From Candidatus Jacksonbacteria bacterium RIFCSPLOWO2_02_FULL_44_20 (lineage in GTDB: Bacteria > Patescibacteriota > Patescibacteriia > UBA9629), in the NCBI GenBank assembly GCA_001818155.1, contig MHJU01000019.1, positions 1 to 44,098 of the forward strand: a stretch of 44,098 nucleotides of DNA. Reading direction: 5' to 3'. The notes under the pieces are model-generated. The model saw only the letters and a list, made by a program, of their open reading frames with translations, was not told the origin of the DNA and did no database searches. Made by a program: the position numbers and the translations under genes. Of this stretch, positions 1 to 7,695 are shown piece by piece; the stretch's first letter is position 1; every line of letters starts with the position of its first letter.

Positions 1-4
1 ATGA

Positions 5-1831
5 CTATAAGTCGGTTTCGCTTGTCGCGGTTTTTTTCTTTCCAATGAGGCACACAGCCTGCCATGGTTTGTACGCTGATAAAAATGATTGTTCTTTCAC
101 TGTGCCGTCCGGATATTCCACCTTGTAGTCAAATTTCGTTTTTGCCCCGTCATGCGCCCGTTCGGTGCATTTTTTTTCGCCTTCAGGAATATCATCTGTT
201 TCAACAAAAAGAGTTGAGGGCGGTTTTGCAACATCATATATGATAGGTTCGGTCTGCGTTACCTTTCGCCCATCTTTAGCCCCCCAAAATTCAAAGATAA
301 GTTCGTCTTTGTCCGTCATGCGAGTTTGGAGAAGTATATGGCTTCCAGTATCATTAAAAAATTTGCAGTCAGGGTGCGGCGGATAGATCGTGCAATCTGT
401 GCCGGCCGGTTCATAATAACGCACGCGGTAGCTGTGAGCGCGCCGTTCTGTGATGGGGAGTCCGCTTGAAAGCGCTCCGCGAAAAAGCGTTGTGCCGATC
501 TGGCATAGCCCTCCTCCGTATTCCGGAATTGTTCGGTTGCCTTTAATAACAAGTTCAGGAAGATACCCGTGTTCTCCGTCAATTTGTCCCAAAGCCTTGA
601 CAAGAGAAAATTCCTCGCCCGGAGGAATGAGAATGCCGTTTAATGTGTCTGCGCCGATTTTAATATTATGGCGCCGGTTTTGCGGGCTCCCGTCAAATCG
701 CGACACTCCTTGTCCGATAATTTCTTTAATGCCAAGAGTATTTACAGATTCGGTTGTATACTCCGGGAAGACTTGTTCTGTGATTATATCAATCGGATCA
801 TTTTTTGGTGTGTGAAAAAATGCGGCAGTAGTCTGCTCCACTGTTGCATCGTAGGCAATCCTTCGCCCTTCGCGGCTTGGTTTGAACTCAACGACGCGCC
901 TCGCTTCTGTCAGTTGAAACCGCGCTTCCTGCGCTGATTCTTCCACTTGGGGCGCGATTTTTTTTTTGATATATTCAGCAAGTCCGTCAGCGAACGCGAG
1001 ATTCCCTCCGTTTACCGCGATCCAATCTTTATAAACATTTTTATCTATAGCCCATGTTTTGTCATTATAGCGAAATGTCAGTGTTGCCTTTGATGTAAAT
1101 AAAATTTCTATCTCCTTTTTTTTTGGCGCAAGATCAGCCATTATAATCGCTGGAATATCTTCTTTTGCGTGAACTATGAGCGCATCATGCGATAAAGAAA
1201 AAATGCCTTTGCGCAGTTCCTCAATCGCTAAGTCATAGTCCGGAACAATGCCGCGTTCTTCCGGGATGATAACTGCCAGAAGATTGTCTGTTATTAATAG
1301 TTCCGCATTGCGCGCCGGTTTTTCAAGATCTTTGAAGTGATCCTGAAGTGTTTTTTTGATAATATCTTCAAAAAATACGATCCTTGGCGAGATAGATTTT
1401 GTCTTAAAAAAAAGCTTTCCATGCGTGAGGATGTTTGCAAATATCCCTCTTTCGCGGCCAATGCCCCAAATGTCGGAAGTTGTTCCTTCAGAGTCAAAAG
1501 CAAAAAGTTCATAGGCAAGATCAGGATCATCTGCAGAAATAACATGAGGGAAAATCGTTACTTTTTTATTCTGATATTCTGCGACGATGCCTTTGGACTC
1601 AAGCTCATTTATAAATTTTGCGAGCTGATCTTTGAGTTTCCGTTCTGTAATGCCCGAAACTGAACGATTTGAAAGTAAAACACCTGGATATACGCGCGTT
1701 TTGTAGTAGAGCTCAAATAAAAAAACGCTCGCTCCGATTGCCAAAAACAACCCACCAATAAAAAAAAGAGCGACTCGTCCGCGTCGCCTTTTTTTATCAG
1801 GAGACGGTATCGTTTTTGTTGAAAATTTCAT
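5..1831 (-). CDS. VanW-family wall-associated protein, membrane anchored
   Basis: 608 aa. A basic N-terminus (KKRRRGR) is followed by one hydrophobic segment at about residues 20-43, so it is probably an inner-membrane anchored protein facing the wall. The middle contains repeats of the kind seen in peptidoglycan-binding_4 domains. The C-terminal third (about 370-530) carries VanW-family signatures: IGADTLNGILIPPGEEFS, then YGGGLCQIGTTLFRGAL, then HSYRVRYYEP. The family is common in Gram-positives and CPR; its biochemical role is not established, and a part in wall modification is inference. The ATG overlaps the end of the upstream DUF3006 gene by 35 bp, so the two are probably co-transcribed with hsp20. 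The stop lies 5 bases from the window edge, so the gene is complete. Confidence 0.85.
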   Translation of the reverse strand: MKFSTKTIPSPDKKRRRGRVALFFIGGLFLAIGASVFLFELYYKTRVYPGVLLSNRSVSGITERKLKDQLAKFINELESKGIVAEYQNKKVTIFPHVISADDPDLAYELFAFDSEGTTSDIWGIGRERGIFANILTHGKLFFKTKSISPRIVFFEDIIKKTLQDHFKDLEKPARNAELLITDNLLAVIIPEERGIVPDYDLAIEELRKGIFSLSHDALIVHAKEDIPAIIMADLAPKKKEIEILFTSKATLTFRYNDKTWAIDKNVYKDWIAVNGGNLAFADGLAEYIKKKIAPQVEESAQEARFQLTEARRVVEFKPSREGRRIAYDATVEQTTAAFFHTPKNDPIDIITEQVFPEYTTESVNTLGIKEIIGQGVSRFDGSPQNRRHNIKIGADTLNGILIPPGEEFSLVKALGQIDGEHGYLPELVIKGNRTIPEYGGGLCQIGTTLFRGALSSGLPITERRAHSYRVRYYEPAGTDCTIYPPHPDCKFFNDTGSHILLQTRMTDKDELIFEFWGAKDGRKVTQTEPIIYDVAKPPSTLFVETDDIPEGEKKCTERAHDGAKTKFDYKVEYPDGTVKEQSFLSAYKPWQAVCLIGKKKTATSETDL

Positions 1832-2027
1832 GGAGGAGCGCTTCTGCTAGTTCCTGGTTGCTCTTTTCCGTATCCTCTTCGCGAGTTATACGGATTGCAA
1901 ACGCCATGCCCGCGTCCGTTCCGGGCGGCAGATCATCGCGGTGTATTCTCATTGTCTGCCCGTCTTCAAAACAAAGGATCGCGTACGGCTCTTCAAAACG
2001 ATCCAAAACAGCTTTTTTATACATCAT
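1797..2027 (-). CDS. DUF3006 domain protein
   Basis: 76 aa. It opens with KAVLDRFEEPYAILCFEDG followed by a short hydrophilic segment ending in a DDLPPGT turn. This is the pattern of DUF3006, a small beta-rich domain of unknown function found in Firmicutes and CPR. The start overlaps the hsp20 stop by 4 bp (ATGA-type junction) and the 3' end overlaps the VanW gene by 35 bp, indicating translational coupling in a three-gene operon. There is no signal peptide and no catalytic motif. The function is unknown; the family assignment rests on the N-terminal pattern. Confidence 0.75.
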   Translation of the reverse strand: MMYKKAVLDRFEEPYAILCFEDGQTMRIHRDDLPPGTDAGMAFAIRITREEDTEKSNQELAEALLHEIFNKNDTVS

Positions 2028-2452
2028 AAAGTTTCTTCCTGTACTGTTATTGGAATTCTATGAGTCTCAATAATTTTTGGCAATCGTACAGTGAGAATTC
2101 CGCGCGTAAACTCCGCGCGCGCTGAATCTTTATTGATTTGACATGGGATAAGAATTGAGCGTGAAAATGGCCCCCAATAATATTCCTGATAATGATGGCG
2201 CATAATCGCCTCGTCAACCGATCGCGATCGGACCCCGCGAATCACAACAATATCGTTTTCTATTGTGATTTCCATACGTTCCGGGTCAACTCCCGCAAGC
2301 GCTGATACAATAACCACATCATCTTCAGTTTCGTACATATCAACCGCAAGTTGCCCTTCGCGGGTTTGTTCAATCCAATTTTCAAGTTCCGCATAGTCTC
2401 TGCCAAGTGCCGCATCAGCTTCAGTAGTTTTTATAATAGGAATCGTTTTCAT
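2024..2452 (-). CDS. Hsp20/alpha-crystallin small heat shock protein
   Basis: 142 aa, typical length for the family. The alpha-crystallin domain spans about residues 36-135: LAVDMYETEDDVVIVSALAG is the beta2-beta3 start, then ENDIVVIRG, then FSRSILIPCQI. The conserved G-I-L sequence is visible in RGILTVRLPK. Small Hsps bind unfolded proteins without ATP and hand them to other chaperones. It is the first full-size gene of the minus operon and overlaps DUF3006 by 4 bp. No Shine-Dalgarno is visible before the ATG. The region upstream contains a 43-codon ORF and hairpins that may regulate this operon (see 2477-2608). Confidence 0.92.
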   Translation of the reverse strand: MKTIPIIKTTEADAALGRDYAELENWIEQTREGQLAVDMYETEDDVVIVSALAGVDPERMEITIENDIVVIRGVRSRSVDEAIMRHHYQEYYWGPFSRSILIPCQINKDSARAEFTRGILTVRLPKIIETHRIPITVQEETL

Positions 2453-2476
2453 AAATCGGCGACAGTTATGGCTGTA

Positions 2477-2608
2477 TTATAAGGTACGTAAAAATTTTGT
2501 AAACCCCGCGATAAATAAAATAAGGGCACAAACGGTCGTCCTTTTGAAATATAGTTTCATGACGTCCCTAGTGCCCTTAAGTGGGCTCTTGTTGAGACCA
2601 CAGGGCAT
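2477..2608 (-). CDS. Small ORF (43 aa) with strong RBS upstream of hsp20
   Basis: An ORF too short for usual calling: ATG at 2608, stop at 2477-2479, 24 bp before the hsp20 ATG. It is preceded by AAGGAGAAAGAATC, the clearest Shine-Dalgarno of this operon. The product begins MPCGLNKSPLKG, has a basic middle (KLYFKRTT) and a hydrophobic stretch (VCALILFIAGF). It could be a small membrane peptide or a leader peptide whose translation affects the hairpins inside its own coding region. I do not recognise a family. The evidence is the RBS, the position and the overlap with structured RNA; coding is unproven. Confidence 0.4.
   Translation of the reverse strand: MPCGLNKSPLKGTRDVMKLYFKRTTVCALILFIAGFTKFLRTL
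2521..2579 (-). promoter_or_regulatory. Attenuator-like hairpin in the hsp20 leader
   Basis: A 9-bp perfect inverted repeat, TAAGGGCAC at 2521-2529 with GTGCCCTTA at 2571-2579, contains an inner TGAAA/TTTCA hairpin. On the minus strand it is followed by an AU-rich run (ATTTTATTT), like a weak Rho-independent terminator. Just upstream in the transcript, GTGGTCTC and GAGCCCAC can pair (7 of 8), and GCCC in that arm can alternatively pair with the GGGC of the large stem. Three competing stems in front of an operon are the layout of a regulatory leader. No ligand or heat-sensing function can be read from sequence. Confidence 0.35.
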
Positions 2609-2812
2609 GATTCTTTCTCCTTTTTGTGGATTAAGTTGAAAGGATCACTTCCCTGAATGTGAATCTCAATTTTTGAGCCTGGAAGAAAATTTCTCTACCA
2701 TTCTCGGGTAACGCTTGCTCGTATTTTTTGCCCGTTTTTATTTTTATGAACGAGCGCGAGCAGGAGTTCCCCATGTTTGTTATTTTTCCAAACAAGATTT
2801 GTGGAACAGTAA

Positions 2813-2892
2813 AGAATCTAGATACTTTAACGATTCTTCTCACTACCTTAAAGTAATAAGAAGATTTGTGGGCGTTAAAGTATCGAGATTCT
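2813..2892. repeat. Large imperfect inverted repeat (20-bp arms)
   Basis: Left arm 2813-2832 (AGAATCTAGATACTTTAACG) and right arm 2873-2892 are reverse complements with one mismatch. The 40-bp interior is itself a near-palindrome (TCTTCTCACTAC ... GTAATAAGAAGA; the two mismatches become G-U pairs if transcribed from the minus strand) with an unpaired TTGTGGG. The whole could fold as one stem of about 80 nt. It lies between the hsp20 leader and the DnaA-box region. It may be a MITE-like element, a small structured RNA or a terminator; no T-run follows on either side. Confidence 0.6.
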
Positions 2893-3036
2893 CTGCTGAA
2901 ATTGTCAAAGATCTTTGATTTAGCTTGCCTATATTATATCATTCACCACTCTCACTGGTCAATGGTTATGGAGCGGTTCTTGCAATGCGCGATTTTGTTT
3001 TGAAATAAAGGTTTTTAATTGTGAGGGAAAAATATG

Positions 3037-3107
3037 TGTGGATAACTTTTTATTAAGAACAAAAAGAAATTTTAATCAATGGATTATTTATCCACAAGTT
3101 ATTAACA
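3037..3107. other. DnaA-box cluster, possible replication origin
   Basis: Two perfect matches to the DnaA box TTATCCACA: one on the minus strand at 3037-3045 (TGTGGATAA) and one on the plus strand at 3088-3096. A one-mismatch box, TTATTAACA, is at 3099-3107. The surrounding 3000-3210 is very AT-rich (runs of T and A, TTATTATTATT), as expected for a DNA-unwinding element. Genes diverge from the region. No dnaA or dnaN lies in the window, so the boxes might instead serve DnaA-dependent regulation of the Clp-like gene. Confidence 0.45.
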
Positions 3108-3158
3108 AACCTTTTTACAGTACATCACATTATTTTTTTACAAAAACATATGGTTTAT

Positions 3159-3186
3159 TTGTTGATTTTTGGGAAAGGTGTACAAT
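3159..3186 (+). promoter_or_regulatory. Sigma70-type promoter of the Clp-like gene
   Basis: -35 TTGTTG (3159-3164), 16-bp spacer, -10 TACAAT (3181-3186). The predicted start of transcription is near 3193, only about 10 nt before the ATG at 3203. This supports the 3203 start rather than the upstream GTG at 3038. Confidence 0.55.
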
Positions 3187-3202
3187 ATCATTATTATTAT
3201 TT

Positions 3203-5950
3203 ATGATTTTAATCTGCTCACAATGCAAAGGCGCCGGGCTTATCAGCGGGGCCGCGTGTCCAACGTGCCGCGGCAACGAGGAACAGGCGCTTTCGGCAAC
3301 GCTTTTGAATACGCGTCTATTTTTCAATTTTGAAAAAGTTACAGAATGGAACATCGCCGCGCGCAGGGCGGCTTTCACTGTGGATACAGTGATCAATTTT
3401 TCACTGCGCTTGATTGGCGGCGTTGGAATTTTGTTTTTAGCGTTTTATATATATCGGCAGATCCTTTCTCTCAATATAAACATTCCTTTGGGGCTGTTTT
3501 CGTCTGATGTCTGGAATTTACAAAGTCCATATTTGCGCGTATTTTTGGCGACGTTTCTTATTGATCTTTATACTGTCTATCGGACGATGCGCGCGCAAGA
3601 GTTGGAAATGTATGTGATAAAAAAAGAGTATCAGAAAAATGAAAAAAGGGACGCGCAGATTCGTTCGGTTTCTATAAACCGCGCATTTTCTCGTTTTGCG
3701 CTTGAAGTAATAGAAAACGCCTATCTCTTCGCATTACAAAATCATTACAGCGAAGTTCTTCCGTTGCACCTGCTTGCTGTTTTAATCGCGCATCCGCACT
3801 CAAACATTATTTTATTTCGTCTCGGAATTAATCCAGGCGCGCTCGCCGGAAAAATCAAACATGGGCTTCAAGGGTTGCTATATCAGGAACAGCAAAGCGG
3901 GCAACCAAAACGCATGGCGCATTTTTCGCCGGAGACAAAGCTCGTGATTCTGAATGCCTATATGGAAGCGCATGAACGCGGCGGAGAAAAGGTTCAAGTA
4001 TGGGATCTTTGGACGCCGATTGCGGATATTGAAGGATACGCAAAAGAAATTTTATACGATTTAGATATTGAAACGTATAAAATGCGGCATGTTGGGCAGT
4101 GGGTTCAGGTTGAAGAGGACTTGCGGCGCAAAACCGCATTTCGCCGCGCGCATTCTCATGGGGGATTTTTCGCGCGCCACGGCATGGATCGGGCGATGAC
4201 CGCGGTTGAGACAAAAACGTTAAATAGTTTCAGCACCGATCTTACTTACATGGCATCTCGCGGAGCGCTTCCGCCTTCGCTCGGACGCGCAAAAGAAATT
4301 GAGCAGGTCTTTACGATTTTGCAAAGCGGAGCGGCGGGTGTGATGCTTGTTGGAGGGATCGGCGTTGGCAAAGAAAGCATTGTGGACGAGATCGCCGCGC
4401 GCATGAGCGCTGATATGGCGCCAGATATTCTGCGCGATAAACGACTGGTCGCGCTTTCGGTTGCAAGCGTCCTTGCCGGAGGTGGCGCCGAGGGATCTGC
4501 CGAGCGCCTGTACCGCGCGTTATATGAGGCGGCGCATTCCGGAAACATTCTGCTCTTTATCAAAGACATCCATTATCTTGTTGGCGTTGGTTTGAAGGGC
4601 GAGGCGGGAGCAAGCACTGTCGGCATGGACGCGGTTTTGACCGAGGCATTGCAATCGCGCAGATTTTTTGTGATCGGCACGACAGATTACAAAAATTATT
4701 CGCTTCATATAGAACACTCGCCTTTGCGCAACGTTCTTACTCGTATTGAAGTTTTGGAGCCGAATCTTGAAGATACGGTTCTTATGCTTGAGGCGCGCGC
4801 TCCGTTTATTGAAGGAAAACATGGCGTATTTTTTACATATCAAGCTCTTACCGCGGCCGTGGAATTTTCAAACAAGCTCATCCACACTGAACATCAACCT
4901 GAAAAGGCGGAAACGATTTTACGGGAAGTCGCATCCAGTGTCGCAACGTCTCGCGGAAGACGCGCGGTTGTTACTGATCAAGATGTCGCAAAAACGATTG
5001 CGCAAAAGATAAACATGCCGATCGCGCGCCTTGAGAAGTCGGAGAGCGAGAAACTTCTGCGCCTTGAGGAGGAGATTCATAAGCGCTACATCAATCAGGA
5101 TTACGCTGTTGTACAGGTTTCCGCGGCGCTCCGGAGAGCGCGGGCAGAGTTGCGCGACGAGCGCCGGCCGATCGCGAATTTCCTGTTTGTGGGGCCGACC
5201 GGAGTTGGGAAAACTGAACTGGTCAAGCGCATCGCCTCTGTGTATTTTAATTCAGAAAAAGACATGGTGCGGCTGGACATGTCCGAGTTTCAGGAAATCG
5301 GTGGCATCACTCGGCTTATCGGAGAAGGAGAGACGCCCGGACTTTTAACCGAGAGCGTGCGCATGAATCCATATAGCGTGCTTTTGCTTGATGAACTTGA
5401 AAAGGCGCATCCTAATATTTTAAACTTATTTTTACAGGTGATGGACGACGGACGTCTGACAAGCGGCGAGGGTGAGGTTATTGACTTCACGAATTTAATT
5501 ATCGTTGCGACAAGTAACGCAGGCACTAAAAAGGTGCAGGAATATCTTGCATCCGGGAAACGCATTGAGGATATTCGCGAGCAGTTTGTAAAAAAAGATT
5601 TGCTGGAATGGTTTAAGCCGGAGTTTATAAACCGATTTGACGATGTAATTGTTTTTAAGCCGCTCTCCGAGGAAAACATTCAGGCTATCGCGCAGTTGAT
5701 TTTAACTGATATTGCGGGGAAACTTGAGTCTAAAGGGATTAAGCTTCGTATTGCGCCTGGAGCGGTCGTGGAACTTGCCAACTTTGGTTTTGACCCACTG
5801 TTTGGCGCGCGCCCATTGCGCCGCGCGATTCAGGATCATGTGCAAAACGCGCTTGCGAATTATCTCATTGCGGGCCAAATCGGGCGGCGCGACACTGTGC
5901 ATCTAGAGCCGGGCGGCGTGATTCGCATTGAGAAAGCGGCGGAGTTGTAG
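3203..5950 (+). CDS. Membrane-anchored ClpA/ClpC-like AAA+ protein with degenerate first ATPase
   Basis: 915 aa from the ATG at 3203; the in-frame GTG at 3038 would add 55 residues read from AT-rich DNA holding the DnaA boxes and promoter, so I reject it. N-terminus: zinc-ribbon-like CSQC...CPTC, then hydrophobic segments near residues 75-100 and 120-140, then a Clp-N-like region. AAA1 has GGIGVGKES (about residue 384), where the usual Thr after the Lys is Glu, and the Walker B is LLFIKDIH instead of hhhhDE, so it is probably inactive. AAA2 is intact: GPTGVGKTE (about 664), VLLLDELEKAHPN, sensor TSNAG, Arg finger NRFDD, sensor 2 GARPLRR. I see no ClpP-docking IGF/L loop after TSNAG and no ClpB middle domain. 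It probably unfolds or remodels proteins at the membrane. Confidence 0.88.
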   Translation: MILICSQCKGAGLISGAACPTCRGNEEQALSATLLNTRLFFNFEKVTEWNIAARRAAFTVDTVINFSLRLIGGVGILFLAFYIYRQILSLNINIPLGLFSSDVWNLQSPYLRVFLATFLIDLYTVYRTMRAQELEMYVIKKEYQKNEKRDAQIRSVSINRAFSRFALEVIENAYLFALQNHYSEVLPLHLLAVLIAHPHSNIILFRLGINPGALAGKIKHGLQGLLYQEQQSGQPKRMAHFSPETKLVILNAYMEAHERGGEKVQVWDLWTPIADIEGYAKEILYDLDIETYKMRHVGQWVQVEEDLRRKTAFRRAHSHGGFFARHGMDRAMTAVETKTLNSFSTDLTYMASRGALPPSLGRAKEIEQVFTILQSGAAGVMLVGGIGVGKESIVDEIAARMSADMAPDILRDKRLVALSVASVLAGGGAEGSAERLYRALYEAAHSGNILLFIKDIHYLVGVGLKGEAGASTVGMDAVLTEALQSRRFFVIGTTDYKNYSLHIEHSPLRNVLTRIEVLEPNLEDTVLMLEARAPFIEGKHGVFFTYQALTAAVEFSNKLIHTEHQPEKAETILREVASSVATSRGRRAVVTDQDVAKTIAQKINMPIARLEKSESEKLLRLEEEIHKRYINQDYAVVQVSAALRRARAELRDERRPIANFLFVGPTGVGKTELVKRIASVYFNSEKDMVRLDMSEFQEIGGITRLIGEGETPGLLTESVRMNPYSVLLLDELEKAHPNILNLFLQVMDDGRLTSGEGEVIDFTNLIIVATSNAGTKKVQEYLASGKRIEDIREQFVKKDLLEWFKPEFINRFDDVIVFKPLSEENIQAIAQLILTDIAGKLESKGIKLRIAPGAVVELANFGFDPLFGARPLRRAIQDHVQNALANYLIAGQIGRRDTVHLEPGGVIRIEKAAEL

Positions 5951-6099
5951 GCGATTATGGCTTCAGTAAGTGATACAAAGGCTTTGACTTTTCTCCATAT
6001 CTTTGTTATCCTCGGGTGGTAATACTCACGCCTTAATTAGGAACCCAAACATTATTTATGTTTTTTTGCCAGTCTTCTTTTAACTATTTTTTGAGAACT

Positions 6100-6129
6100 C
6101 TTACAATTGCATAAGAAGAACGGTATATT
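6100..6129 (+). promoter_or_regulatory. Possible promoter of rny
   Basis: -10 TATATT at 6124-6129 with a weak -35 CTTACA (6100-6105) at 18-bp spacing, about 45 nt before the rny ATG. The rest of the 224-bp gap after the Clp-like gene shows no gene and no clear terminator. Confidence 0.3.
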
Positions 6130-6174
6130 ACGAAAAAAGTGCGCGGGCATTCTAATTACGGATGAAAACAGAAG

Positions 6175-7695
6175 ATGCTTATTACTATTGTATTTATTAT
6201 TATAGCGCTTGCGATCGGCGTTATCTTCGGTTATAGCGTTCGCGCGTTTATTGTCGCAAAACAGATTGGAAGCGCTGAAAGAAAAGCCAAGGACATTCTT
6301 GACAACGCAAAAGATAAGGAAAAGGAAATCCTTATTAAAGCGAAAGAAAAGGCAATCGCCGCGATTGATGAAGTAAAGCGGGAGGAATCAGAATTAAAGC
6401 ATGAATTGCGCGTTCGTCAGGAACGGTTAGAAAAACGCGAAGAGGTATTTGACGCGAAACTTTTAGAGCTTGAACGTTCTAAGGAAGAGTATCAGAAAAA
6501 ACTGGCCGATGTTGATGAACTGAAAGCAAAAGCACTGGAAGTCAAAGAAGAGCAGGTGAAAAAATTGGAGAAAATCGCAGGCCTCACGATTGACGAGGCA
6601 AAAGAGGTGCTATTCAAAAACACCGAAGAGCGCATCAAAGACGAACTCGCTACGCGCATTCGCAAACTTGAGGCTGAATCATCATACGAAGTTGAGAAAC
6701 GCGCAAAGCATGTTATCGCAACAGCCATGCAAAGAGTCGCAAGTTCTGTTGCGCAGGAAACTACAATCACGTCAGTTGTGATTCCAAGTGAAGAGATGAA
6801 AGGGCGCATCATCGGGAAAGAGGGCAGAAATATAAAGACAATTGAAAGATTGACCGGCACAGAAATCGTGATTGATGAAACTCCAAACACAATTTGGATT
6901 TCCGGCTACAGCCCGATCCGCCGTCATTGGTGCAGAATTGCTCTTGAAAAACTTATTTTGGACGGCAGAATTCACCCCGGACGTATTGAAGAAGCGGTTT
7001 TGGAGGCGAAAACAGACCTCGCGCGCGATATTCAAAAAGCCGGAGAGGAAGCGGCGTATCAGGCAGGAGTTGTCGGGCTTGATCCGAAACTTATCCGTAT
7101 TTTAGGCCGCCTGAAGTATCGCACGAGTTACGGACAGAACGTTCTCCAGCACTCGGTTGAGGTTGCGCTCATTTCAAAGATGCTTGCGGAAGAACTTGGC
7201 GGGGATGTGGCTATGTGCACAAAAGGCGGACTTCTTCATGATATCGGCAAAGCTGTTGACCACGAGGTTCAGGGCGCGCATCCGGAGATCGGGTACGAGA
7301 TCATGAAAAAATTCAATCTCCCCGAAGAGATTGCGTACATGGCGATTTCGCACCACGAGGATAATCCTAAAACTTTGGAGGGGATTATAAATAAAGTCGC
7401 TGATGCGATTTCCGGCTCTCGTCCAGGTGCTCGTAAAGATACATTTGAAAATTATGTCCAGCGCCTGCAGGAGCTTGAGGACACGGCAAAGCAGTTTAAG
7501 GGCGTTTCTCATGTGTATGCGATTTATGCGGGCCGGGAAGTGCGCGTGTTTGTAACGCCAACAGAGATTGGGGATTTAGAGGCCATAAAACTTGCCCGCG
7601 ATATTGCCGATAAAATTGAAACAGAGTTAAAATATCCGGGTGAAATTAAAGTTACAGTGATTAGAGAAACGCGGGTGGACGAGTATGCAAGATAA
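6175..7695 (+). CDS. rny: Ribonuclease Y
   Basis: 506 aa, the usual length. The order of parts is classical: an N-terminal membrane helix (residues 1-23), a long charged coiled coil (about 30-180), a KH RNA-binding domain with the GRIIGKEGRNIKTIE loop, and an HD phosphohydrolase domain with HSVEVALISKML and LLHDIGKAVDHE. RNase Y is the membrane-tethered endoribonuclease that starts mRNA decay in bacteria lacking RNase E. The stop overlaps the ATG of ymdB by 11 bp; the rny-ymdB pairing is widely conserved. Start chosen because the ATG immediately precedes the membrane helix. Confidence 0.95.
   Translation: MLITIVFIIIALAIGVIFGYSVRAFIVAKQIGSAERKAKDILDNAKDKEKEILIKAKEKAIAAIDEVKREESELKHELRVRQERLEKREEVFDAKLLELERSKEEYQKKLADVDELKAKALEVKEEQVKKLEKIAGLTIDEAKEVLFKNTEERIKDELATRIRKLEAESSYEVEKRAKHVIATAMQRVASSVAQETTITSVVIPSEEMKGRIIGKEGRNIKTIERLTGTEIVIDETPNTIWISGYSPIRRHWCRIALEKLILDGRIHPGRIEEAVLEAKTDLARDIQKAGEEAAYQAGVVGLDPKLIRILGRLKYRTSYGQNVLQHSVEVALISKMLAEELGGDVAMCTKGGLLHDIGKAVDHEVQGAHPEIGYEIMKKFNLPEEIAYMAISHHEDNPKTLEGIINKVADAISGSRPGARKDTFENYVQRLQELEDTAKQFKGVSHVYAIYAGREVRVFVTPTEIGDLEAIKLARDIADKIETELKYPGEIKVTVIRETRVDEYAR

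Larger units (their letters stand above)
2609..3202. other. Long intergenic region between divergent operons
   Basis: About 590 bp without a convincing gene. Short ORFs at 2631-2843 (minus) and 2715-2918 (plus) overlap the large inverted repeat and have no recognisable domain. The region holds that repeat, two perfect DnaA boxes with a third near-match, AT-rich tracts and the promoter of the Clp-like gene. Transcription points away on both sides. Confidence 0.7.

Noticed and set aside
2631-2918. Two opposing short ORFs in the intergenic region
   Set aside because: They overlap each other and the large palindrome; no RBS, domain or composition supports coding.
3038-3202. GTG start extending the Clp-like protein by 55 residues
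   Set aside because: The segment covers two DnaA boxes and the gene's own promoter, is extremely AT-rich, and its translation has no domain character.
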